Origin: Lactuca virosa
Taxonomy: Eukaryota; Streptophyta; Magnoliopsida; Asterales; Asteraceae
Direction: 5' to 3'
NCBI GenBank assembly: GCA_928212115.1
Contig: CAKMRJ010000001.1
Coordinates: 187,688,858 to 187,752,857, forward strand
Length of the DNA stretch: 64,000 bases
Made by a program: the position numbers and the translations under genes. Each line of letters begins with the position of its first letter. Position 1 is the stretch's first letter. A model generated the notes under the pieces. That model saw only the letters and a program-made list of their open reading frames with translations, had not been told where the DNA came from and made no database searches. Below, piece after piece: positions 10,965 through 20,911 of the stretch.

Positions 10965-12062
10965 AAATGCCTTGCCACACCCAATGCCTCCTTGACTCCT
11001 TAACTTTGGACATTCTCTCTTGATGTGTCCAACCTCTCCACACTTATAACACTTTCTTCCTTCACCACGGCCTGTTCCAGTATTTGTTTGCTAATTGACT
11101 GTTGCAGGTGTTGTGCTCCTACAGTAACTAGCAGTATGCCCCTTCTTCCTGCATTTCGTGCACACAAAACAGTGACCTGGATGATGACGGTTGCATTGAT
11201 TGCAGCATGAAGATTTTGGTTGTGTGGGTATTGATGTCATGGCTGCATAATTGGTTGCGACTTCTTGTCTTTTCTCAGATGATTGTCTGGGATTCTTCCC
11301 ATTAAACTTGCGCTTGTTTGTTCCAGATTTGGGAGACTCTGCCTTTGAGACCACTACTGTTCCTTGGATCTCTGTGAGGGTTAGCTGATGAGCTATTCTC
11401 TTATTGCTGTCATAGGTTGTAGGCTTTGATGCGATCACCATGCCTTTAATTTGTGATGCTAAACCCCAGATATATCGCTCAATTTTCTTATATTGAGGGG
11501 TTACAAGTGTTGGACACATTACTGCAAGATCATCAAATCTAGTGGTATAAGCTTTTATCTCTGAACCCTTCATGGTTAGGGTCAACAATTCTTGTTCCAA
11601 CTTATATATTTCCTCCCTAGGACAATACTCCTCTACTAGCATCATCTTTAGCTCTTCCCATTTCATGGAATTTGCAGTATCAATTCCCATTGTATTCACA
11701 TGGCTGTTCCACCATGTAAGTGCTGCATCAATGAAAGTACAGGCTGCAAATCGTACTTTACAATCGTCTGGACAGAAGCTCATTTGAAAGACGGACTCTG
11801 TCTTTTCTATCCACCTAGTCAAATTAACAACCCCTTCATTTCCATGAAAGCTCTTTGGTCTGCATTTCATAAAGTCTTTGTAGGTACACGTTCTAGCGGT
11901 CCCTACTCCACCTCTTGTGACATTAGATAGAGCCGCAACAATTCTTTGAGCTATGATTTCTTCAAGTTTTGTTGTACTTATTGGGGGGTTTGGTTCCGGT
12001 GGTTGTTGTTGTGGTGCTGATCGTTGGTTAGGGTTTAGCCGAGCACTACTCCTTCTAGGCAA
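10965..12062 (-). pseudogene. Element B gag with zinc knuckles (single in-frame TAG)
   Basis: A 323-codon open stretch from MPRRSSARLN (12062) to a TAG at 11091-11093, then in the same frame on to the protease. It shows the CTYKDFMKC block, the capsid-like segment with DAALTWWNSHV and YCPREE, a nuclear-localisation-like basic patch, then cysteine motifs CNQCNRHHPGHC and CTKCRKKGHTASYC. After the TAG comes the second knuckle CYKCGEVGHIKREC (about 11015-11060). Gag packages element RNA. The best-preserved gag among the minus-strand elements. Confidence 0.87.
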
Positions 12063-12368
12063 TTTGTTTTAGTTCCTATTATAAATAATAAGAATTTTAT
12101 GAGTTTTGTTAGTCATTTAATACACGAGTACGAAATACTTTAATTATTCTTCAAAGTGTAAAACATAATGGATAACACAATGATTACTGTAATATATGCT
12201 TCATATTATTATCGGCGGTTACATCAGTTTATTTAGGCTTATAAGAGAAAAAGTTTCTATAAACATTGCAAAATTTGCAACGTTTTCTACATCCTTGCTA
12301 TAAACTTTACTCTTCTTTCCTTAACTAGTCTGATTTTTCTATTTACACAACCACTAGTTTTAGCATAT
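12063..12368 (-). other. Element B spacer between ORF0 and gag
   Basis: About 300 bp, AT-rich, with no supported coding or RNA feature. Confidence 0.5.
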
Positions 12369-13178
12369 CTACTTGAAACCCAGGTGATGACCTAGCACGT
12401 CAGTGACATTAACCACTTGCTCCTGAAGTGCTTGAGTTCTCTGCTCAATACTTCCTGTGCGTTCTTCATTTCTTGAGGTTTGATTGTAGAGCTCTAACTC
12501 TGCAATCCTTGCATCATGAGTAATCATGTCGTTATAAGCAAAATTTATACGATGATGGACATCCATCACCGATTCCTGATCTCGCGTCCTTGGTCCTTCT
12601 AGCCTTCGTACTCTTCCGCAGAGATGAGTAGCCCTTCCTTCGACAATTTCCATCTTATCTTCAATTTTCACACTTTTCTCAAACAATTTAGATAAACTGT
12701 TAACTTCATAAAAATGTGGGGGATATGGTCGAGATGATTGACCAGTCTCATACATCTTAGCAGCTCTTTCTTCTGTCACCCACCTATCAACGGTTTGTGC
12801 TATCCGTGCAGGTTCATCTTGAACTCTATGACTTCCTGAAGATGTCGCCTTCTGATTCTTCTTAATCTTTATCCATTTCGGTATGGATTTGCGAGTTGTG
12901 CGTTTCATCTTCTCTCCTCCTGGAACTTGACGGTAAAGAGTGTTCATTGGTGGTAAAGATGATGCCACCGATTCTGTCTCCTCCATTGGTTCGCTCTCTT
13001 CCATTGGTTCACTCTCTTCCCATTCGTTGGACGGTAAAGGTGGTCTATCGTCAGAAGGTTTTGGATGAAAGGTGGTTGGATTTATAGGGTGGTAAGGATC
13101 GCCTACCAACATGGGGAATGAAACTTCCTCTTCTTCATCCGTATCCTCGATGATTATCCATTCTCGTGAATGTGCCAT
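12369..13178 (-). CDS. Element B ORF0: intact 269-residue acidic/coiled-coil ORF upstream of gag
   Basis: Intact ORF in an otherwise broken element; I do not recognise the family. It starts MAHSREWIIIEDTDEEEE (acidic) and has a GDPYHP motif at residues about 27-32, echoing the GDPYFP/GDPYYP of C and D. It has a short tandem SEPMEE/TE repeat (residues about 54-70), a basic patch near 92-112, and a C-terminal half rich in heptad-like Glu/Arg/Gln residues (about 165-265) suggesting a coiled coil. No transmembrane segment or signal peptide is visible. Position and architecture match ORF0 of A, C and D, but the sequence is far more diverged, consistent with the different LTR family. Confidence 0.75.
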   Translation of the reverse strand: MAHSREWIIIEDTDEEEEVSFPMLVGDPYHPINPTTFHPKPSDDRPPLPSNEWEESEPMEESEPMEETESVASSLPPMNTLYRQVPGGEKMKRTTRKSIPKWIKIKKNQKATSSGSHRVQDEPARIAQTVDRWVTEERAAKMYETGQSSRPYPPHFYEVNSLSKLFEKSVKIEDKMEIVEGRATHLCGRVRRLEGPRTRDQESVMDVHHRINFAYNDMITHDARIAELELYNQTSRNEERTGSIEQRTQALQEQVVNVTDVLGHHLGFK

Positions 13179-13719
13179 GTCGAATTCCTATAAATTTTGG
13201 ATCACCAAGAGTTTAGTCTATCAAATATTCCTCCCAAATTAAATAATTCATATGATCTGATCATAATAAAATGTAGTTGCGCACCTACACCTAGTTGTGA
13301 TAGGATATACGCACATATAAACTTTAGTCGGAATATTTGATCTAAATCCTTGAGATCAAAAACGTTCCGAGTATTTAAGGTGCATTCTCATCGCGGGTCT
13401 GAGTCTTTATATATGACTCTATATTCTTATTTATTGAATTCACGCTTTAATTATTGTTTGTTACTTCAGGTCTATCTGATAAGGCTCCGGCCAGTCAGGA
13501 TAGTCGAAAGGGCAGGATCATTTTAGCATATAGCCGTTCTGGAATCCAACAACCCAAATCGGCATGTTAATCTTGTCACCGCTCCCGTAGGTAGTCCTTC
13601 AGCAGAATAATTAATAATACTTTTTAATGTAGGCTAAGCGATATACCTAAACCTAATCGAGTAAGCGCTAAACTATAGACGTGCTTTCCTAAGAAAGTAC
13701 TAGTTCACTATAGTTAATA
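13179..13719 (-). other. Element B leader between primer site and ORF0
   Basis: Non-coding 5' leader of about 540 bp. No gene or clear signal beyond the adjoining primer site. Confidence 0.5.
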
Positions 13720-13734
13720 GCTCCGATACCAATC
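13720..13734 (-). other. Element B primer-binding site (initiator Met tRNA type)
   Basis: The minus strand reads GATTGGTATCGGAGC directly inside the 5' LTR. TGGTATCGGAGC differs by one base from the canonical initiator Met tRNA complement. C has the identical site. Confidence 0.85.
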
Positions 13735-14590
13735 TGTCACACCCCGGTCGTCGGCGGAAACACCGGGTGGTGTAACGTCATTCTTCGTATCACAGTTATA
13801 TAACATACATTGAACACCACTAAAGAAAATACATACCTTTATTGATGATTGAAAGTTACATTACTGTTTTTCTAGAACCTATCACATAATATCCGACTAT
13901 TGTATACTTCTTAATGAACAAAAAGGTAATAGTAAAACTTCTCCTGTTCGAATACATACCAACTTTTCAAGTTCCTGAAAACACATGCATTTTAAAATAC
14001 GTCAACATAAAGTTGGTGAGTTCACAGGTTTTGACTCCATATAAAAATAATACTTTTTCTGAGTTCAAAAGTTTAGTTTTTGAAAGTATCATTTTGAAGC
14101 TCCAACATTTAGTATATATATTAGGTATAATAGTCTACTTATCAATTAAGTGTTATACCTAAACGTTCCTTGAACCTAAGGTATAAATAGGGGGAAACTT
14201 ATACTTAACATTAATACTTGTATACGACAAAGTATAATGTTTCTAACAATTTGCTACCATGAGCCTGTAACCGCTGACCGCTGCTATGACATAATACCTC
14301 TGATAAAACACACTCATGATTTCGATGAGAAACAACACACTCATGATTTCCATGAGAAACAACACCGTACGCTTCATCGACGCCGGAACAATAACAAGTA
14401 AAAGGATAGTTCGTCACTCGCTTATGGTTGACTGTAGCTAACAATCACAAGTGGGGTTATCAACCCGTATACTAATTATACACGACTTCCTCGCTGACCC
14501 GGGATTAACGGTTACAGTTCAGAGGATTTCCGCTAAGATCCCCAATCTTAGTTGATGAATACAATTACTCATGTAGACTCCGACGACTTC

Positions 14591-14595
14591 CTATA
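14591..14595. repeat. Target-site duplication CTATA, left copy of solo LTR
   Basis: CTATA precedes the solo LTR start and reappears at 17312-17316. The intact B LTR has a single CTATA at the matching point (about 6308-6312). Confidence 0.9.
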
Positions 14596-17311
14596 TCTGA
14601 CAACCCGAAATTTCTATCTTGTACAACATTTCAACTCAATCAAAGTCAAACTTGTTTCTGCTATCTTTTAGCATTGTTTAGGGTTTGTTTGAGCGTTCTA
14701 AAGCCTAGTACATCTTAGGAATGATTGTTAGGAAGTATCTGCAGAAGCTCAAAACCATCAATCAAGCCATAAACTCCTTCATGAGGAGTTTACGGCCAGA
14801 TCACATGAGTTTACGGCCGTAAACTCAAGGTGGCCGTAAACTCTTGGCCTTAAGGATGACATTCCTTCACTTTTATTCATTACTCACACTTTCATCTCAA
14901 GAACTCGAATTCTCTCTCAAGTATCATCAAGAACTTTCATCTTGATTTTCAATCTAGTAAGTAATCTTTCCATTTTCAAGTAGATATCCTTCTATATCTA
15001 GTAAAGATACATGATTTCATCCATGAAATCTCTTCTTTTGGTTAGATCTTCAAGTGTTCTTCATTTTCACCAAGAACACCAAGAACACCTACTAGTTCTT
15101 GGACCGTGAAGCCCCTCCCAAGCTTCAAAAACGTGAGTATATCTTCTATCTCATAGTTAGGCTTGTTAAACTCTTGATTTCCTAGCCTTGAATCATGTTA
15201 ATGCATAAACTGCAAGAGTTTACGACCAGGACCATCTCCCTTGGCCGTAAACCCTTGTTATGGCTACTAGTTGGCCATAAACTCTTCTTAAGGCTAGGAA
15301 TGGGTCTAGAACACTTCCTTGTTACTTGAAAGTCCTTAAAATCACTCTTTGGCACAAAAATTCATGAGTTCACGACCGTAAACTCATAGGGCCGTAAACC
15401 CTATGGTCGTAAACTCATAGGGCCGTAAACCCCTGGTCGTAAACACCATAGTGTGGCCATACACCCCTTATATACAATCATATGTGATTGTAACACTTCC
15501 ATTCAAGTGTTTCCTAGTCCCTAAGGTGGTTCCCTAACATTATTAGTTGTATAAACACTAATTGTATACATATATGTGTCATTCTATGCTTATTAGGATC
15601 CGTTGTGCTCAAGTATTCACTTAGCACTTAACATCCTACAAACTGATATTTCCTTCGTACCACTCACTAAAGGTGAGTTCATACCTCTTAATCTACCTTT
15701 TAAATGATTTTAAATGCTTTCATGGGGGGGGGGGGAATACAAGTAGAAACATTATAGTTATTATATCAATCACATGTGATTAATAACTATCAAACAAATG
15801 GATTTCTTATACTTCAAACTGTGTTTTCAAAAAAATCGCTTCAAATCGTTTTACAAACTCTTTTATTTATGCAACACTCGTTATCAAACTCTTTTAAACT
15901 TATATTGTGTCAAAAGTATGTCTATATAAATATAGTTATATAAGTAGGACTGAAAAGACTTAGGACTGATAACTCGCCTTATTTCATGTTCCTTGTTTGG
16001 TTGTGGACTTCGGGTATCAGTTGTTTGTCCGAAGGCCGTTTGAATCTTAGTTATATATTATGTGTATGTATATAGATATAAAAGTACTTCATTCAGTTCA
16101 ATACCTTTGGGTAGCAAAGGTGTACAAACATGTTCATTCATACAAACAACATTACTAGTAAACTATAATAAGTATAGTTTAGGAAGTCACTACTACTATT
16201 TCTAGAACAATGAAACATACAAGGGTCTGTTCATACATGAGTCGGTTCAAACATACTATAACGAGAGACAATACTCACTATAAAGATAAACAGATAGAGC
16301 ATACTATAACGAGAAACAATACATACTACACACTATACACTAGAGAACATGCTACATACTAGACAGAGAGAACATACACTACACTATAACATACTATACA
16401 AATACTAGAATACTATAACATTATTGTGAGATACTACTTCATGGCTCAACAATATACTGATGCGTCACGTTTTGTACCCACAGTCTCCTGGAGGGAGAAC
16501 GTGAATTTATGTACAGATCTATACGGGATTGACCATCCCACACCTTGCTGCTAGCTACAGTGGGACCTGCAGGTCTACGGGTGACGAATGTCATATCATT
16601 TCGACGTCTCGAACGTCGTGTTATACTAGTCGATCAAGTATGGTTACAATCATATCACATTTTACCTTAATTAAACAAACAAGTTTAAGGTAGTTAGTAC
16701 ATTGGTAGTTACCTAGATAAACTACAACACATCTTTATTTTCCCATTTCATTCACATTGTGATCTTCTCACATAAACGGTAATGTAAAACTATATTTTGG
16801 TAATAATAGTCATACTTTGGGAAAACCCACACTTTTACAAAAGAACAAACATAGAGAACAGTTGAGTGTTGGTAGAAGACTACTTTAGTAGAAAATATAG
16901 GATTTTCTAGGAAGTTTACAAACATTTACATCAAACACTTACAAACTTTTACATCAAACATTTACAAGCACTTTCTTCAAACTTATACAAATAATGACAC
17001 TAAAATACTTATGAACTCACCAGCTTTAATGCTGATCTACGCGTTCAAAATAACTTGTATTCTTAGGTCATCAGTAGACAGGTACCGATGACCAGGTTTT
17101 CAGAAGATAGAGCACATTCAAGACTCATCTCTTATTTTGATTTATATTTTTGGTGTCTTATAAACTATACAGAACACACTTGTATTACAATTATACTATT
17201 AATGCAATGGATGATGTTGTTGCTTGTTTTACTATTATGCATTGTTGTGATACTGTACATGATGTCCTCCGCCCCCGAACGTTTCCGCCGTTCCGGTTTT
17301 GGGGTGTGACA
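14596..17311 (+). mobile_element. Solo LTR of the A/C/D-type Ty3 family, inserted in element B
   Basis: 2716 bp beginning TCTGACAACCC (the family start is TGTGACAACCC) and ending TTTTGGGGTGTGACA, the same end as the D LTR before its primer site. No primer site or coding region follows; the CTATA duplication closes it directly, so internal sequence was lost by LTR-LTR recombination. Inside are GTTTACGGCCGTAAAC palindromes (one perfect at 14809-14824), a 12-base G run (15724-15735), the TGTTCCTTGTTTGGTTGTGG word (15987-16006), the palindrome module GTACAGATCTATAC (16511-16524), and a degenerate short repeat around actataac/acatact (16256-16400). Confidence 0.93.
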
Positions 17312-18510
17312 CTATAGCTCTAACAACAAAAGCATTTTCATGTCTAAAACCCTAAGTTATTAGACTATGCCTTTAAAGATTACTCCTAAGTTCATATTAC
17401 TTTAGGCAGTACAACAACTATAACTTGAGGAAAAATCAGGTTTTATCTTTACATAAAACAAACAATAACAACATATAGCATACCAAGTTTTATTTTGACA
17501 TAAGACCAATAATAGCAACATACTTTTTAACATATAGAACTCCCGAATATATCTTCGGAACTATATCACACACAACATATATATAGAATCCTAAGTATAA
17601 CTCAAGATCTACATTAATACAAGAACATGCTAAGTTATTAGACTATCTGCGTTGATACTAATATACTATCATATAGACATAACAGTAACGTATATACAAT
17701 ACTTGGCATGCGTTTTCCCCCGAAAATATTAGAAAGTGGGGCCGTGAAACTCACCTTAGTAGTGTGATTTTATGTAATCTAAGCAGAAACGGTCAGCGGT
17801 ACGAGGTCGTTGGCCTCGAGATGCAAGAGGGCTTCAGCAAATGAGAGAAAGGGAAGAAGTTCAGGTGTAGGAATAGCTGAAGTTGGACCTGCTATTTATA
17901 GGAAGGTTTTTGGCCTCTCATGTCGTGAGCCAAGCCTGCTCACCTCATAGACTTTCCATTTGTGTCCCTAGCTTCGGAAGGTGGCCATATGACTCTTCAC
18001 GTCGTGAGATATCCTTGCTCACGTCGTGAGCTTAGAACTTATCCCTTCGTAGCCTCGCCACGAACCTTCTAGGTCCGAAATGTGTATCTTCGTGAGCTCA
18101 GTCGGATTAGGGTTTCTGACAGCTGTATCTTCGGAAGGTCGTAATTTTCACAAACGACTCCGTTTTTGACGTTCTTTATATCCACGCATAGGTATTTACG
18201 AGTACTACAACTCTATTTTAAACTCCAATAGTTAATTCTAGTTCTATTTTAAATTCCTCTTATTATAGAGATTTATAGTGTTCGGTTTATCATAACTTCT
18301 TCATGGGAAGTCAGATTCAGACGTTCTCTATACTTTTGGAATCTTATGGACGTATACTTTGAGTTTTATCATAAAGAAAGTTTACATTTGTATTTGAAAT
18401 TATCATTAAATACATAGTACGTTTATCACGTTACTAGTTTAATAAAATCACATTACATGATTGGCATAATCACATGTGATTGTTATTGACCTATTTTGAC
18501 TGGTGTTACA

Positions 18511-18515
18511 CGAAA
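18511..18515. repeat. Target-site duplication CGAAA, right copy of element B
   Basis: Follows the LTR end TGTTACA and equals 5479-5483. Confidence 0.9.
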
Positions 18516-19464
18516 TGTGTAGTTACTACTGTATTCTGAAATAGTATGGTGTAGTTTTAACCATGAAATCTATGTTTTCTCTATACTAGTATAGTATTCT
18601 GTATTTGTACTTGCATGAAAACTCTGTAACTGTAAGTGCATGGATTCACCAGCTGTACGGTAAAATAATGTATTATAGTTTTATTTTCAAATAAAACTAT
18701 GTGAAGTTGTTTAATTATTCATACACTAATCGCATTGTTCAATACCAAATTGTGAGTTTTCATAACCATACTTGATGACATCGGAATGCCTGAACACGAC
18801 GTTCTTCAGGCGTTGTAATTGGAACGACATTTGTCACCACAGGCCTGCCGGCCTAGCTGTTGCAAATAGATTAGGTCTAGGATTGTCAGTACCGTATAGA
18901 TCTATACACAAGTGTCACGCTCTCCCTCTAGGAGACTCTGGTTATAATTTCAGGTCTGGGATTGAAGTATGTCTCACAAAGCTATATCGACGGTTATGTG
19001 TAGAATAATGAAATCTAATTTTTGAAATGAATAAACTGTATGTATGTCTCATAAACCATACCTATCATAGTTTATATGTTTGTTTCTATAGTGTAACCTG
19101 AACTTGTAAAATAGTACGTTTGTTCCATAAAATATACCTATTATAGTTTATATGTTTGTTTCTATATGAAAACGTCAACTGAAAACTATTTGAATAATAT
19201 TGATGTTTATCACAAGATTTCCTTGTGTTTTACCTGTATTTCCCCCTAAGTTTAAAAATAAATTTATACTTGTATAAATATAATATTTATATAATTTTGA
19301 TTAAACAAACAGTCGAATAAATAATTCTACCCCAATCCCACAACCAGACAAGGAACAGGAAATGGAGTCAAATCATCCATTCTAACCTGTTGAATCCTAA
19401 TTATATAATTTATATATACATAAATATATAATTTTATTGATGGCAAAAATTAATAAATATTGAA

Positions 19465-19467
<3 letters not shown>

Positions 19468-19505
<38 letters not shown>
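19468..19505. repeat. (AT)n microsatellite in element A LTR
   Basis: Uninterrupted alternating AT of about 38 bases. Confidence 0.95.
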
Positions 19506-19507
<2 letters not shown>

Positions 19508-20703
19508 CCACAAATTTCTTATGTTTTACTTGTATTCCCCCCCCCCCCCCCCTAAAATAGTGAAAAATTATGAAAATGTAGGGGTATGAACACACATGAT
19601 AAGTGGTGATTTGGGCATCGCTTGGCTACTTGAAATTACGAGTTTCTGGTGAAAATCGAGTTCCTCGCGGGCACAGTTTCGACTGAAAAAGATTATTTTC
19701 ACGAGGACTTCGATTGCTCCGGGATTTCTTCGGGTGTTAGGGGGGTTCCCTAAGCTTCGGGGGGTTTTAAAAGGGCTTAGAAGGGGTTAGAAGGGTTTGT
19801 GGTGAAAGTGTGAGAAAAATGGTAACCAAAACCCGGAGGCCTCGCAAGTTATTTATAGGAGGCTGAGGCCTCGCATTACGCTGGGCATACTAGATACGTG
19901 TCCTATGATAGGGTTCCGAGCCTTCGGAGGTGTCAAGGCTACTAATACGTATCGAGGATTTATTTTTCAAACTTCAAAAATTCGTAACTTTCGCATAGAA
20001 GTTCCGCTTTTTGGCATTCTTTATATCCACGGGTAGGTGAGACCATGCTCTATAACTTTCGTTTAGACTCCGTTAGCTAATTTTGACTTTATTTTTAAAG
20101 TTCTATTTTTAACAGGCCAGGACAGGAAAAGACCGTTAAAAATTCATAACCTCTTTATCCGACGTTCGTTTTCGTCTATCTTTTTACCTTTGAATTTCTA
20201 TTGACAAGATGTACGATTCTCGTTTAGGTTGTTTTGGCTAAAAGTTGATCGATTTAAAATTCGAGTTTCGGGCTGCATACTACTATGCCAAATCTTAGAA
20301 AATTCATAACTTTGTCACACGAAGTCAGATTTGGACATTATTTTTATGAACGATCTCGGTTTTACGTATACTACAACTTTCATTTAGATCGTTAAAGCTA
20401 AAAAGTATTCTAGCGTAAATTTACTTTTTACAACACGTAGTGTTGTGCCGGTTCTATCGTGAAACTTTGATAGGCCATAACGTCTTCGTTATAGCTCAGA
20501 TTTCGGTATTCTTTATATTTTCGGAATCCTTGTCACGACCACTACTACACTCCTCATAGATATCATGTTTATTTTACATTTTATTTTTTAGGATCAAATT
20601 AGTAAATGCACATAATATTCAAGTAATTTCTCTTTATTACTTTAAAAACTAGTTACAAGTTAATCCAAACTATTACATTGATTGGAAATAATGGGTCGTT
20701 ACA

Positions 20704-20911
20704 CAAGCCTTTTGTTCTTTAACTACTAGTAGATAAAGACACTTGTGAATCATCTTCCCATATAAATAGGATCCACATATATCAAATGAATCATGCTCAC
20801 TTGCCTACAAAAATTCCATCCTTTTGAAGTCGGTATATGTATTTTGTTATTTATATAGTCATGATGATTATGACATAGATAATTTTCAATCAAATATCCT
20901 TTGATTATATA
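20704..20911 (-). pseudogene. Element H GAG-pre-integrase domain remnant
   Basis: The minus reading shows HNHHDYINNKI, then DSFDICGSYLYGKMIHK. These correspond to the HxxLGH and SFDxCxxCLxGKM patterns of the Copia pre-integrase zinc-binding domain. Frameshifts and at least two stops occur within 200 bp. It is bounded by the A LTR on the left and the C LTR on the right. Confidence 0.6.
20907..20911. repeat. Target-site duplication ATATA, left copy of element C
   Basis: ATATA directly before the C LTR; repeated at 31964-31968. Confidence 0.88.

Larger units (their letters stand above)
5484..18510 (-). mobile_element. Ty3/Gypsy chromovirus element B, complete, with nested solo LTR
   Basis: Complete minus-strand element: 3' LTR 5484-7530, internal region 7531-13734, 5' LTR 13735-18510 interrupted by a solo LTR at 14596-17311. 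It is flanked by CGAAA on both sides. The internal order is ORF0, gag, protease, RT, RNase H, integrase, chromodomain. Its LTR is unrelated to that of A/C/D over most of its length and carries CTCACGTCGTGAG palindromes. The coding track is collinear but broken by about six stops and one frameshift, so it is a fairly recent but inactive copy. Confidence 0.93.
13735..18510 (-). repeat. Element B 5' LTR, split 13735-14595 and 17317-18510 by a solo LTR
   Basis: Starts TGTCACACCCCGG next to the primer site and ends TGGTGTTACA at 18510. Without the nested solo LTR and one CTATA copy it is about 2.05 kb, matching the 3' LTR. It contains a local duplication of a roughly 30-bp unit around cactcatgatttc (14309-14366) that is absent from the other LTR, and about 100 bp near 18090-18210 lacking there. 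Confidence 0.9.
1..20703 (-). mobile_element. Ty3/Gypsy chromovirus element A (5' part, split by nested element B)
   Basis: Minus-strand LTR retrotransposon running off the left edge. From right to left it shows a 5' LTR, a primer-binding site, ORF0, gag, protease, RT, RNase H and the integrase zinc-binding region; the rest of integrase and the 3' LTR lie outside. Element B (5484-18510) is inserted in its 5' LTR. All coding parts carry stops or frameshifts, so it is dead. It is itself inserted in the integrase end of Copia element H, so the bases after 20703 belong to H. The target duplication cannot be checked because the left end is missing. Confidence 0.85.
5065..20703 (-). repeat. Element A 5' LTR, split 5065-5483 and 18516-20703
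   Basis: The LTR edge TGTCACACCCTCAAATTGG starts at 5065, and the other edge (plus strand, ending ...GTCGTTACA) is at 20703. Removing element B and one CGAAA copy leaves about 2.6 kb. Its inner part is homologous to the C LTR: same palindrome GTATAGATCTATAC (18894-18907), same C tract, same CAACCAGACAAGGAACA word (19341-19357). On the minus strand a TATA box (CCTATAAATAA, about 19849-19859) is flanked by GAGGCCTC palindromes, which marks the promoter. It also holds an (AT)n run (19468-19505) and a 16-base C run (19537-19552). Confidence 0.8.
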
